Below are positions 15,579 to 24,535 of a stretch of 64,000 nt of DNA, piece by piece; the stretch's first letter is position 1, and the number at the start of each line of letters is the position of its first letter. This DNA is from DATMNI01 sp035570275 (GTDB lineage: Bacteria > Acidobacteriota > Terriglobia > Bryobacterales > Bryobacteraceae). The stretch lies in the NCBI GenBank assembly GCA_035570275.1, contig DATMNI010000100.1, positions 8,307 through 72,306 on the forward strand, given 5' to 3'. The position numbers and the translations under genes are program-made. The notes beneath the pieces are model-generated. The model did not search any database and was not told the origin of the DNA. It was given only the letters and a program-made list of their open reading frames with translations.

Positions 15579-18317
15579 ATGCGTTGTGTCCCCAGATTCG
15601 CATCCGTTTTTATCGTTTTGGCTCTCGCTTTCAGCGGCTTGGCCCAAACCCTGCCCCAGGGCGTGCAGAAGGTCACTGCCGTTGAGGGAATCTCCGAATA
15701 CTCCTTCGCCAACGGTCTCCATGTGCTGCTCTTTCCGGACACTTCCAAACCTAAAGTGACCGTCAACATCACCTACATGGTGGGTTCCCGGCAGGAAGGC
15801 TATGGCGAAACCGGCATGGCTCACCTGCTGGAACACTTGCTCTTCAAGGAAACCAAAACCCGCAAGAACGTCAAACAGGAACTGACCGATCACGGCGCCG
15901 ACATGAACGGGTCCACCTCCTGGGACCGCACCAACTACTTTGAAACCATGACGGCCACCGACGAAAACCTGAAATTCGCCATCGATCTGGAAGCCGACCG
16001 GATGGTGAATTCCAAGATGGAGAAACTCATCCTCGATGCCGAAATGACGGTGGTGCGCAACGAATTCGAAATCGGCGAAAACAGCCCCGATCGTGTCCTG
16101 ATGCAGCGCGCGCTGGAAACTGCCTTCGCCTGGCACAACTACGGCAAACTGCCGATCGGCAACCGCTCCGATATCGAGCACGTGCCGATAGACCGCCTGG
16201 CCGCTTTCTATCAGAAGTACTATCAGCCTGACAACGCGCTGCTCACCATCGCCGGCAAGTTCGATGACGCCAAAACGCTGGCCCTGATTGCCAATACCTT
16301 CGGCAAACTGCCCAAACCCTCCCGCACGCTGCCGCCTTCTTATACCGTCGAGCCCACCCAGGATGGCGAGCGCCAGGTCACCCTGCGCCGCGTCGGCGAT
16401 ACCCAGGGAATGATCGCCCTCTATCACGTTCCGGCGGGCTCCCACCCGGACGCGCCGGTGCTCGAAGTCTTGGCCGGCCTGCTGGGCGATACACCTTCGG
16501 GACGCCTGTACAAGGCCCTGGTCGATAACAAGAAAGCGGTTTCCGCCGGCATGGGAATGGAGGAAATGCACGACCCCGGCTTCATCATGGCCAGCGTACG
16601 GCTTCGCGCCGACCAGTCTCTTGACGATGCCCGCCAAACCATGCTCAAGACCGTGGAAGGCTTTGTCAACGAGCCGCCCTCCAAGGAGGAAGTGGAGCGC
16701 GTAAAAACCCGGTTCCTCAAACAGATCGACGAGGAAATGGCCGATTCTCAAGCGGTGGCCCTGGATCTTAGCGAGTACGCCTCGCAGGGCGACTGGCGCC
16801 TGATCTTCATCATGCGCGACCATATCAAGAAGGTAACGCCGGAAGACGTGATGCGCGTTGCCAAGGCCTACCTGAAGGAATCCAACCGCACGCTGGCGGT
16901 CTTCATCCCCACCAAGACGCCCGACCGCTCCGAAATCCCGGAGGCCCCGGAAATTTCGTCCGTGTTCAAGGATTTCAAGGGCTCCGAAACCGTTGCCCAA
17001 GGCGAGACTTTTGACCCCACCCCGGCCAACATCGAAGCGCGCGTGGTACGCGACAAGCTGCCGGGTGGCATGAAACTGGTGCTGCTGCCGAAAAAGACCC
17101 GCGGCGGCATCGTGCAAGCCAGCATCACGGTGCGGTTCGGCGACGAAAAATCGCTGATGGGTAAATCGGCCGCGGCGCAAATGGCGGGTGGGCTGCTGAT
17201 GCGCGGCACCAAGAGCAAATCGCGGCAGCAGATTGAGGACGCGATGGACAAGCTGAAGACCAGCCTTCTGGTAAGCGGCAACCCGACCAGCGCCACAGCC
17301 TCGATCCATACCGTGGAAGCCAACTTCGCGGGTGCTGTGCGCCTGGCGGCCGAGTTGCTTAAGGAGCCGGCCTTCCCCGAAAACGAATTCGAAACCGTGC
17401 GGCAGCAGCGTATCGCCACGGTGGAAATCAGCCGCAGCGAACCCCAGTCGCTGGCCATCTCGGCTTTCCAGCGGCATATCAACCCATATCCGCGCGGCGA
17501 TGTCCGCTACGTCTCCACTCCCGACGAACAGATCGAGGACCTCAAAAAGGTTACCATCGAAGACGTTCGCAAGTTCTATGCCCAGTTCTACGGCGCATCC
17601 GTCGGCGAGTTTGCCGTGGCCGGCCAGTTCGATCCGGCCGAAGCCAGGAAACTGGCGGCCGAATTGTTCGGCAACTGGAAGAGCCCGGGTACTTACACGC
17701 GCGTCCCCAGCCAGTACCGCGCGGTGCCGGCGGCGAACGAGAAAATCGAGGCGCCCGACAAGCAGAACGCCATGTTCGTGGCTGGCGAACAGGTGAAGAT
17801 GACGGATGAGGACCCGGATTATCCGGCCATGGTGTTGGCTAACTACATGGTGGGCGGCAGCGCGCTTGGCTCGCGCCTGTTCCACCGCATCCGCGACAAA
17901 GAGGGCCTTAGCTACGCCGTCCAGTCCCAGTTCGGCGCCCCCACAATCGACGATGGCGGCAGTTTCCTGGCGGTGGCGCTGAGCAATCCGCAGAACACTC
18001 CCAAGGTGGAAGCCAGCCTGGTGGACGAACTGAAGCGCACGCTGAAGGAGGGTTTCACTGCCGACGAAGTCTCCGCCGCGCAGAAATCCTGGCTGCAGGA
18101 ACGCATGGTGGGCCTTGCCGACGACGGCGAGTTGCTGGGTACGCTGGCGGCACGGTTGCGCTTCGACCGCACCATGGAGTTCGACAAAACGCTGGACGCC
18201 AGGGTGGCGGCGCTCACGCCGGACCAGATTTCAGCGGCCTTCCGCAAACACGTCGACCCGGCCGCGCTGACCATCGTCAAAGCCGGCGACTTTAAGAAGA
18301 CGATCGCGGTGCAGTAG
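15579..18317 (+). CDS. Secreted M16 (pitrilysin-type) zinc metallopeptidase, two-domain
   Basis: A 912-residue protein with a signal peptide (MRCVPRFASVFIVLALAFSG). The inverted zinc motif HLLEH appears in GMAHLLEHLLFKETKT (about residues 77-81), with the downstream glutamate in MTVVRNEFEIGEN (~155). The chain holds an active N-terminal half followed by the usual inactive half, as in periplasmic M16 enzymes of Gram-negative bacteria; the second half begins near RDKLPGGMKLVLLPKKT and lacks HxxEH. It degrades peptides that enter the periplasm. The gene ends five bases from the convergent end of the esterase-like gene on the other strand, so the two 3' ends nearly touch and no separate terminator fits between them. 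Confidence 0.93.
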   Translation: MRCVPRFASVFIVLALAFSGLAQTLPQGVQKVTAVEGISEYSFANGLHVLLFPDTSKPKVTVNITYMVGSRQEGYGETGMAHLLEHLLFKETKTRKNVKQELTDHGADMNGSTSWDRTNYFETMTATDENLKFAIDLEADRMVNSKMEKLILDAEMTVVRNEFEIGENSPDRVLMQRALETAFAWHNYGKLPIGNRSDIEHVPIDRLAAFYQKYYQPDNALLTIAGKFDDAKTLALIANTFGKLPKPSRTLPPSYTVEPTQDGERQVTLRRVGDTQGMIALYHVPAGSHPDAPVLEVLAGLLGDTPSGRLYKALVDNKKAVSAGMGMEEMHDPGFIMASVRLRADQSLDDARQTMLKTVEGFVNEPPSKEEVERVKTRFLKQIDEEMADSQAVALDLSEYASQGDWRLIFIMRDHIKKVTPEDVMRVAKAYLKESNRTLAVFIPTKTPDRSEIPEAPEISSVFKDFKGSETVAQGETFDPTPANIEARVVRDKLPGGMKLVLLPKKTRGGIVQASITVRFGDEKSLMGKSAAAQMAGGLLMRGTKSKSRQQIEDAMDKLKTSLLVSGNPTSATASIHTVEANFAGAVRLAAELLKEPAFPENEFETVRQQRIATVEISRSEPQSLAISAFQRHINPYPRGDVRYVSTPDEQIEDLKKVTIEDVRKFYAQFYGASVGEFAVAGQFDPAEARKLAAELFGNWKSPGTYTRVPSQYRAVPAANEKIEAPDKQNAMFVAGEQVKMTDEDPDYPAMVLANYMVGGSALGSRLFHRIRDKEGLSYAVQSQFGAPTIDDGGSFLAVALSNPQNTPKVEASLVDELKRTLKEGFTADEVSAAQKSWLQERMVGLADDGELLGTLAARLRFDRTMEFDKTLDARVAALTPDQISAAFRKHVDPAALTIVKAGDFKKTIAVQ

Positions 18318-18322
18318 CTCCC

Positions 18323-20416
18323 TTACTTGCCGGGCTGCCACATTTCGTTGAACAGCCCGGCCTGCACCAGGTCGGGAACATCCGAGCCTGCGTTGGCTTT
18401 CACGATGGCGTAGTCGCCCCACTGCGGCATGCCGTAATCGCCGTTGTACTCGCGGTCGACGATGGTCAGTCCGGTGTTTAACACCACGTACTTTCCGGGG
18501 CTCAACGGATTGGGGTAGATCAGTGCCGGAAAGTTTTCGTTAGCGGGAAACGTCTGGCTTCCCAGCGTGACCGATTCCCTGGTCCATTTGACCGGCAGTC
18601 TCGCCAGCGCCCTGGCGATGAGCTTGTTACTGCCCGGGTCGCCGAACAGCACGATGTGGTACTTCTGCATGTCGGCGCTGGTTACGTCCTTGTCGTCCTT
18701 CACGAACGGATGGCCGCGGAAGTATTTGGCCCAAAGCCGCTCAAAGCGGGCGAGCGAACGCAACGCCTGCTGGTTGACGGCCTCGTTCCATGCGGCGCCG
18801 GTCGGCCGCACCAGCAGGAACGGATCGATAAACGCGTCGTCGATCGGGCCTTGCAGCGCGTGGGTCTTACGCAGGCTCGCCATCTTAGTTGGCTGAGTCA
18901 GCTTCCAGGCTCCTCCGGCCTTTTCCAACATGATGGCGGGGGCGGGCTTCAGCTTCAACGTCTGCCCATCGATGCGCAGTTCCCTGGCCTGTTCGGTCTC
19001 CCGCAGGGTGAGTTGCGAGATGTTGCGGGTCTTGATCTCGTAGGTCTTGCCGCCCGTCTTGCCGTCAACGCTGCGCTGGGCATCGATATCGGCGCGTTCG
19101 TAGTGCTGGTCCAGGCCGTCCACCGTCACCCAGTAATCCCGGTTGTAGCGCGTGGTGTAAGTCAGGAAGCGGATATGGTCAGGCGAGGTCTGGCCTTTGT
19201 CGCCCCACTCCTTGAGGAACGCGTCCAGGCGTTGCCGTACCAGCGGGCTGGTGCCGTGGCCGGTGTTCTGCGAGATCAGAAAGATATCGGGAGTGCCTTT
19301 CATGCGCAGGAAATCGGCGTCGCCCTCCGCCGGAAAGCCCTCCTTTTCAAGTTGCGCCCGGGCGCGCAGGGAAGACTCCAACTGCCCGCGCGACGGCGTG
19401 CCGGGGGGCGGACCCGGCAGCGAGGAAATCTGCGTATCGGCGTCGCCATCGTGGCCGGCCAGCGGCAGATTGAACGCGTTCAGCGCCCACTCTTCCATGT
19501 TCTCCCAGATCTTCAGCGTGGCGTACTGATAGGGCTGCAGGCCGGGCGTCTGCGAGCGGCGGGACCACGTGCCGGCGCCGATTTCGGCCGCCGCAAAACG
19601 GTCGGGATAGTGCAGCGCGATGTGCCATGCGCCCTCGCCGCCCATCGAGAACCCGCGCAACAGGATTCGCTTGTCGTCGATCCTGAACCGCTTCCGGACC
19701 GCGGCGATGGCCTCGAAAACGTCGGCCTCGCCGGCCCAGTGCCAGCCCGCGCTGTTGATGCGGCCGAATAAGTCAAGCTGGATCTGGCCCTGGTCAGCCA
19801 CCGGCACATTGCCGGGCCGGAACGTCTGCTGGCTGAAAATGAATTCGGATTCCGTGGTGTTGTTCTGCCGGCCGTGCAGCCAGACGTAAAGCCGCGCCGC
19901 CTTGGCCGGGTCGTAGTTCTCGGGTAGGGTAATGGCGTATGGCTGAACCGAGCCATCGACTGCCGAATAGTAGGCGTGGACTTGCTTCTTGCCGGTGGTC
20001 CACGGCGATTCGCCGTTCTGCAGTTGGCGAGCACGCGCGATGCCCTGGTCCAGCACCGTCATGGCGTGGTCAATTGCCACCTGCGTACCGAAGAGCTCCG
20101 GAAATTCCAGCAGGAAACGGCCGGCTTTGGCGTAGACCTCCACATCGCCGATGAGGTCGGCGTCCGCATGTTTGGCCTTCAGCGGATTGACCAGGCTCTC
20201 GATTTGCTCGGCCTTGGATTTGATTTGCGCCAGTTCTTCCGATTTGGGTTGGATGGGTGGAGCGCCACGTCCCCCGCGGCCCCCGCGGCCGGCCTGCGGT
20301 GCGGGAGGCGTGCCGGCGGGAGGCGTACCGGCGGGCGGCGTACCAGCGGATGGCGGCGGTTGTTGAGCAAATGTCGAAACAGACAGAGTAAGTGCGGCGA
20401 AGGCGATGAACCTCAT
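18323..20416 (-). CDS. Secreted alpha/beta hydrolase (esterase/prolyl-oligopeptidase-like) with glycine-arginine linker
   Basis: A 697-residue secreted protein. The signal peptide MRFIAFAALTLSVSTFAQ is followed by a low-complexity linker with repeated AGTPP units and GRGGRGGRG. The central part contains an alpha/beta hydrolase domain with nucleophile elbow LRGFSMGGEGAW (Ser near residue 255), strand LYVWLHGRQNN near the oxyanion hole, and a candidate His in NTGHGTSPLV. The C-terminal ~250 residues form a second domain without a family I can name. Similar proteins are annotated as prolyl oligopeptidase family or esterase in acidobacteria and planctomycetes. Start 20416 is chosen because it yields the signal peptide; a 10-residue in-frame extension does not. 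Likely cell-surface ester or peptide hydrolysis. Confidence 0.8.
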   Translation of the reverse strand: MRFIAFAALTLSVSTFAQQPPPSAGTPPAGTPPAGTPPAPQAGRGGRGGRGAPPIQPKSEELAQIKSKAEQIESLVNPLKAKHADADLIGDVEVYAKAGRFLLEFPELFGTQVAIDHAMTVLDQGIARARQLQNGESPWTTGKKQVHAYYSAVDGSVQPYAITLPENYDPAKAARLYVWLHGRQNNTTESEFIFSQQTFRPGNVPVADQGQIQLDLFGRINSAGWHWAGEADVFEAIAAVRKRFRIDDKRILLRGFSMGGEGAWHIALHYPDRFAAAEIGAGTWSRRSQTPGLQPYQYATLKIWENMEEWALNAFNLPLAGHDGDADTQISSLPGPPPGTPSRGQLESSLRARAQLEKEGFPAEGDADFLRMKGTPDIFLISQNTGHGTSPLVRQRLDAFLKEWGDKGQTSPDHIRFLTYTTRYNRDYWVTVDGLDQHYERADIDAQRSVDGKTGGKTYEIKTRNISQLTLRETEQARELRIDGQTLKLKPAPAIMLEKAGGAWKLTQPTKMASLRKTHALQGPIDDAFIDPFLLVRPTGAAWNEAVNQQALRSLARFERLWAKYFRGHPFVKDDKDVTSADMQKYHIVLFGDPGSNKLIARALARLPVKWTRESVTLGSQTFPANENFPALIYPNPLSPGKYVVLNTGLTIVDREYNGDYGMPQWGDYAIVKANAGSDVPDLVQAGLFNEMWQPGK

Positions 20417-20478
20417 GACAGGGGCAAGGATATCAAATTTGACCACGAGCCATTAGAATCGGCGAATTGGCGTATGCA

Positions 20479-20667
20479 CTAATTGGCGCACAGCCGACTG
20501 TCCGCCACCGGGCTGCCGATATAGGGGAAACTCTTCAGCAGATCGACATGATTGAGAAGAGCGTTGGCGAAACGCTCCGTCAAGCCGGGAAACTTCGCCC
20601 AGGAGTAATCGATGATTTCCTCAAGGCCGGCTAACGCTTCTTCCGTGATTCGAACTTGGAAATCCAC
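20479..20667 (-). pseudogene. Truncated RelE/ParE-type toxin
   Basis: From GTG 20667 the 62-residue product reads VDFQVRITEEALAGLEEI then YSWAKFPGLTERFANALL and FPYIGSPV, the first two-thirds of a RelE/ParE fold. It stops at SRLCAN, where intact toxins continue with the arginine-containing beta-strands (YRIxYRV...ILRxxHG), so catalytic or gyrase-binding residues are missing. The start sits seven bases after the stop codon of an antitoxin remnant, the normal gene order for this toxin class. Confidence 0.65.
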
Positions 20668-20674
20668 TTGGGGA

Positions 20675-20779
20675 TCATTTTGCCGGGCTTTCTTCAAGGG
20701 AGACTGCCCGGCCTTCATTGGCATCCTTGATTCCGCGATCGATTGCAGTAGCCCGGATTGTGGCACCTCCGCAACATAA
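20675..20779 (-). pseudogene. Antitoxin C-terminal remnant (ParD/CopG-like)
   Basis: Upstream of the truncated toxin, a different minus-strand frame reads ATAIDRGIKDANEGRAVSLE then ESPAK and TGA at 20675-20677. AIDRGIxDA(D/N)xGR(x)VSLEE is typical of the C-terminal toxin-binding tail of small ribbon-helix-helix antitoxins. The DNA-binding N-terminus is gone and the sequence runs into a family-2 repeat near 20808. Confidence 0.55.
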
Positions 20780-20807
20780 TGCGCGCAGACCTTCTTCGCG
20801 CGCGGCC

Positions 20808-20866
20808 ACCGCTCCCTAATGGTCGCGGCTCTGCATATTACGGGGCCGGGACCGTCAGGGAGCGGT
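20808..20866. repeat. Intergenic repeat, family 2, copy 1
   Basis: ACCGCTCCCTAATGGTCGC and GGCTCTG (20808-20833), then an inverted copy ACCGTCAGGGAGCGGT at 20851-20866. Related blocks are at 30468-30579, 45821-45876 and 52569-52609. It marks the broken 5' edge of the antitoxin remnant. Confidence 0.7.
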
Positions 20867-20872
20867 GCCTTC

Positions 20873-21502
20873 TTAGCGCCGATCGAAGATCGTCACCCCC
20901 AGACCGGCTGCGGCTGTGCGGAGGTCGGCGACCGCGCTGCCCAAATCCATCCTCTGGTTGACATCGAGCGGCTCCAGCAGCGCTTCCAGCATCCCGGTGA
21001 CGGTCTGGCAGCGCTTCAAGGCCGCATCGAAGGCCACCAGCACACGCTTCGGCACCTTCGGTTCGATCTGCTTCAACAACTCAACGACGGCGGCGGTCAC
21101 CTGCTGAGTGTTCTCCGGCAACAACGGCACGGTGGTCCCATTCAGGTGTACGCCTTCCGGTGTGATGTGCGACGCGATGCTGCGGTATTCTTTGGGCGCG
21201 ATGTGCGCCATCTGCCGGACGTGAAAGAATTCGGGTCCGAATTCTTCCAGGTATCCGATTTCGCGGTCCACGCTGCGCCGCGCCACATGCAAGTCCAGCG
21301 TGCAGCACTCAGCCCATGAGTTGCGCTTCTGCTTGTAGAGTTTCTGCTCGCGGATCTGGTGCAGCGTCTCGATATCGGCGGCGGCACAGCGCCCCGCCAC
21401 CAAGCCGAAGGCTTCGCGCCGGCCCATCCACCGGCCCAGGCATAGGCTGAGATCGTCGGCCTCGCCGTTCGCTGGTTCTTCACTTTTGATCATGTTCTTC
21501 AT
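20873..21502 (-). CDS. Hypothetical cytoplasmic protein, possibly autoregulated
   Basis: A 209-residue soluble protein that I do not recognise. It has a tryptophan-rich segment (CLGRWMGRREAFGLVAGRC), a basic stretch (REQKLYKQKRNSWAECCTLD) and a helical C-terminal half (LLEALLEPLDVNQRMDLGSA). The segment LHVARRSVDREIGYLEEFGP could be a helix-turn-helix-like region, but this is weak. The start at 21502 has AGAGGTG as ribosome site. A minus-strand TAAAAT (21538-21543) and two copies of a GGGCCA-N3-TGGCCC palindrome lie just upstream, suggesting tight transcriptional control, possibly by the protein itself. The next gene downstream is the ParDE remnant. Confidence 0.6.
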   Translation of the reverse strand: MKNMIKSEEPANGEADDLSLCLGRWMGRREAFGLVAGRCAAADIETLHQIREQKLYKQKRNSWAECCTLDLHVARRSVDREIGYLEEFGPEFFHVRQMAHIAPKEYRSIASHITPEGVHLNGTTVPLLPENTQQVTAAVVELLKQIEPKVPKRVLVAFDAALKRCQTVTGMLEALLEPLDVNQRMDLGSAVADLRTAAAGLGVTIFDRR

Positions 21503-21914
21503 AGACACCTCTGGCAATTGGGCCATCCTGGCCCGGAATTTTACTGCCGTTTTATTGGAAACAAGGGAGTTAGCGGTTAAATTTCTGGGCCACGCTGGCC
21601 CAGACGCTTGGCCGGGAATGCTTTCCCGGCGGCAACCGCCACCTACATGATCCCACGACGCTTCCAAAAAACCGGGGTATGCGAAGGCCGTCTTTTCGCT
21701 CCAACCAACAGGATTGAAGCGGGATAAAGTTTATTTTGAAGTCTTGTGACTGAAGATTGGGGGCGGCGTGCCTGTAGTGAACCGTTTGGCGACACGCGGT
21801 GTGTGCCGGCGCCAGTTCCTCACGCGCCGGGCCGCGACGGGCCGCGTCATTCCGGTCACACCTGTCACTCCTTGGCCCTCTTGTTCCCGCCCTCGAAATG
21901 GGGTATATCGAATC
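21503..21914. promoter_or_regulatory. Regulatory intergenic region with two GGGCCA-N3-TGGCCC palindromes
   Basis: The region between divergent genes holds GGGCCATCCTGGCCC (21520-21534) and GGGCCACGCTGGCCC (21587-21601), 67 bases apart centre to centre. A minus-strand -10-like TAAAAT (21538-21543) lies between them, so the first palindrome would cover the start of transcription of the 21502 gene. Further right is a hairpin CCGGGAAT-GC-TTTCCCGG near 21612-21629. From 21640 to 21905 I see no gene or known element. GGTATATCGAATC precedes ATG 21915 and may be the promoter of that gene. Confidence 0.5.
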
Positions 21915-23690
21915 ATGCTTTCCCGATTTACACTCCTCACTCTTCTGGTGGGCCTCTGCCAAGGGCAGGACACCGCCCGCAAGGAAATCACGCTCGATTC
22001 CCAGACGCTGAGCCGCTATGTGGGCGCCTACAAGATGGCTTCGGGAGCTAACATGCTCATCACTCTGGAAAACAATCAACTCCTCTCGAAGTTAGGCAAC
22101 CAGCAAGCTATACCTATCTTTCCGGAGTCGAAGACCATGTTCTTCCCGAAAGTGGTCGACGCCGAACTCGAATTTACCAAGGACGACGATCGGGGTAGGC
22201 CAACCGAACTGATCCTTCATCAGAATGGGCGGGACATGCCGGCCAAGCGGCTGGACGACGCCCAGGCAAAGCTGCTGGCCGATGCAGCCGCCGCCTTTGC
22301 CAAAAGGTTCAAGGACCAAACAGCGGCGCCCGGGGGCGAGACCGCGCTGCGCCAGATGGTTGAGGATTTAGGGCTAGGCAAACCGAACTACGATCTGATG
22401 AGCCCCGGCCTGGCTGAGGCAACACGTCAGCAACTGCCGCAACTCCAGTCGATGATTTCGAAGCTTGGCGCCATGCAATCGATGGTCTTCAAAGGAGTCG
22501 GACCGGGCGGCGCGGATATTTATTCGGTCAGATTTGAGAAGGGAGCATTGGAGTACCGGATCTGGCTCGGCGTGGATGGAAAAGTGGAGAGCGCCAACGT
22601 CCACCCTGACGACGTGGCGGCGACGGCCGCGAGTTTACGCCCGCAATTACCGGAAATCGATTCTCTGATCGCGGCCGATCTTGCCAGACGCCCGGTTGGC
22701 AGCGTGACGGCGGGCGTGGTCTCCGGCAAGCAACTCATCTGGTCGAAGAGTTATGGCGACGCCGATATGGAGAAGAAGACGGCGGCGGACAACGATACTG
22801 TGTACCGCATCGGCTCCATCACCAAAATGTTTACCGCGCTGATGCTGGAACAGTTAGTGGAAGCCAAGAAGGTGCACCTCTCCGACCCTGTCGAAAAATA
22901 CTTTCCGGAGATCAAGACCGTGCAAGGCCGCTTTCCGGACGCTCCGCCGATTACGCTGGTCCAACTCGCTACGCACACCGCGGGATTGGGGCGAGAACCC
23001 GATAACACGGACACGTACGTGAAAGGCCCGGTCGCGGATTGGGAGAAGACGCTGATCGCCGCGCTGCCGCACACCCACTACATACTCGAGCCGGGCACGC
23101 GTTTTGCCTATTCCAATATCGGATTCGCCATTCTGGGTGCGGCGTTGTCTCGCGCGGCGGGCGAACCCTATGTTGAGTACATTCCGAAACACATATTCCA
23201 ACCGCTCGGAATGACCCATTCGGCTTTGGAGCGGAATGCTCAAGTGATGCCGCATTTATCGAAGGGGTACCAGCCGATGGGACCCAGCGGCGAGGTGGAC
23301 TCCGAAACTCCGCAGCGCGAGCACGAAACGGGACGCGGCTATAAGGTGCCGAACGGAGCCATCTACACCACGGTGGGGGACCTCGCGCGTTTCGCCTCTT
23401 TCCTGCTGGGCCAAGGGCCGGAGAGCGTGTTGAAGACCGCCAGTCTGGAGGGCTTTCAGACGCAATCGGCGGTGCCGGCCGACTTCGGACTAGCCAATGG
23501 TTACGGCATCGGTTTTGAAGTGCACCGGCGCGAGAACTACGTCGCCTTCGGACACGGCGGAGCGGTTGCCGGCTATACGGCGTCGCTGCTCATGAATCGG
23601 AAGGCGGGGGTTGGAGTGATCGTACTCTCCAGCGGAGCGGTGAATCCGGCCAGCCTCGCGGAGCGGGCTCTCGACATGCTGTCGAAGTGA
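21915..23690 (+). CDS. Serine beta-lactamase-like hydrolase with N-terminal DUF3471-type domain
   Basis: A 591-residue secreted protein (signal peptide MLSRFTLLTLLVGLCQGQ). Residues ~25-130 are a DUF3471-like domain (SRYVGAYKMASGANMLITLE), residues ~135-235 match the C-terminal domain of the gene at 3-1424 (MSPGLAEATRQQLPQLQSM; VFKGVGPGGADIYSVRFEKG), and residues ~245-590 form the beta-lactamase-like domain. All three catalytic motifs are present: SxxK in IGSITKMFT, YxN in FAYSNIGFA and HxG in GHGGAVAGYTA. The family hydrolyses beta-lactams, D-amino peptides or esters; the substrate here is unknown. ATG 21915 is chosen over upstream starts because it begins the signal peptide; a TATATC sequence six bases upstream suggests a leaderless transcript. 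Confidence 0.9.
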   Translation: MLSRFTLLTLLVGLCQGQDTARKEITLDSQTLSRYVGAYKMASGANMLITLENNQLLSKLGNQQAIPIFPESKTMFFPKVVDAELEFTKDDDRGRPTELILHQNGRDMPAKRLDDAQAKLLADAAAAFAKRFKDQTAAPGGETALRQMVEDLGLGKPNYDLMSPGLAEATRQQLPQLQSMISKLGAMQSMVFKGVGPGGADIYSVRFEKGALEYRIWLGVDGKVESANVHPDDVAATAASLRPQLPEIDSLIAADLARRPVGSVTAGVVSGKQLIWSKSYGDADMEKKTAADNDTVYRIGSITKMFTALMLEQLVEAKKVHLSDPVEKYFPEIKTVQGRFPDAPPITLVQLATHTAGLGREPDNTDTYVKGPVADWEKTLIAALPHTHYILEPGTRFAYSNIGFAILGAALSRAAGEPYVEYIPKHIFQPLGMTHSALERNAQVMPHLSKGYQPMGPSGEVDSETPQREHETGRGYKVPNGAIYTTVGDLARFASFLLGQGPESVLKTASLEGFQTQSAVPADFGLANGYGIGFEVHRRENYVAFGHGGAVAGYTASLLMNRKAGVGVIVLSSGAVNPASLAERALDMLSK

Positions 23691-23713
23691 ACGCCGGGCG
23701 TTTTCCCGTGTCA

Positions 23714-24535
23714 CTAACGGGTAGTCGCCTCGAAAGCCAGAATTCGACTGGCCACATCCTCGGCCCGGCTCCAAGCCATCCAGTGGCCGGCGCCCGGAAC
23801 GATCTCAGAGTACGATCCCGGGATCAACCGATGCAGCCACTCGGCGTGCACAGGCGGAAAATGCCGGTCGTTTTCCGCCCACAGCAGCAGCGTCGGGCTA
23901 GTGATCCGCGCGTACATCTCCGGAAGCTGAGGCAGCGTGCCTTGATATCCGGCGCACATGCGCGCCACGCAGTTTCGGACCGGTTCCTGACGGAAGCACT
24001 CCCACAGGTCGCGGCGCAGATCCGGAGGCAGCCGGACACCTTCCGGCAATGACGTCCGCACCGCCCTCGCGAATACCAATCTGGGGAACCGGCGCAGTAA
24101 GAAGCGGTTCCAGCCGTAGCGCCGTAACACCTCGATTTCCCACGAGGTCTTCTGGTCCCACATGACCAGCGAATTCATCACCACCAGGCGGCGCGTGCGT
24201 TCCGGGTGCCTGGCTGCGAACACCAGCGCGGGCTGGCCGCCCATATCCATCGCCACCAGCGTGACTGGTCCGATATGCCACGCATCCAAAAGTGCCGCCA
24301 GCCGGTCCGCCATGTGAGACGGAGTAACGCCGCCCGGCCAGGGATCGCTCCGGCCCATGCCGGGCCAGTCGAAGGCAATAGTCTCGAAACGGTGCGCCAG
24401 CCGCGGCGCCAGGTCGCACCAGATCTGCAAATTATCGGGATACCCGTGGAGCATCACCAGCGGAGGCCCGCTGCCGAGACGGGCCACCCGAACCCGCCGC
24501 CCGTTCGGTAAGAGGTCGAGCGAAGCCTTCAGCAT
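23714..24535 (-). CDS. Alpha/beta hydrolase, epoxide-hydrolase / haloalkane-dehalogenase-like (Asp nucleophile)
   Basis: A 273-residue cytoplasmic enzyme. MLHGYPDNLQIW is the oxyanion-hole region (HGxP), FDWPGMGRSD follows, and the nucleophile elbow reads VAMDMGGQPAL with aspartate where lipases have serine. This is the pattern of epoxide hydrolases and dehalogenases, which open epoxides or displace halides through an aspartyl ester. A cap domain spans about residues 125-205; the acid is in LLLWAENDRHFPP and the catalytic His in GAGHWMAW. The start overlaps the end of the FAD-enzyme gene by seven bases, so it is the last gene of a three-gene operon. Confidence 0.8.
   Translation of the reverse strand: MLKASLDLLPNGRRVRVARLGSGPPLVMLHGYPDNLQIWCDLAPRLAHRFETIAFDWPGMGRSDPWPGGVTPSHMADRLAALLDAWHIGPVTLVAMDMGGQPALVFAARHPERTRRLVVMNSLVMWDQKTSWEIEVLRRYGWNRFLLRRFPRLVFARAVRTSLPEGVRLPPDLRRDLWECFRQEPVRNCVARMCAGYQGTLPQLPEMYARITSPTLLLWAENDRHFPPVHAEWLHRLIPGSYSEIVPGAGHWMAWSRAEDVASRILAFEATTR

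Noticed and set aside
15543..17885. 780-residue minus-strand frame under the M16 peptidase
   Set aside because: The plus-strand protein has a signal peptide and HxxEH motif; the minus-strand product is glycine/histidine-rich and motif-free, an effect of GC-rich codon use.
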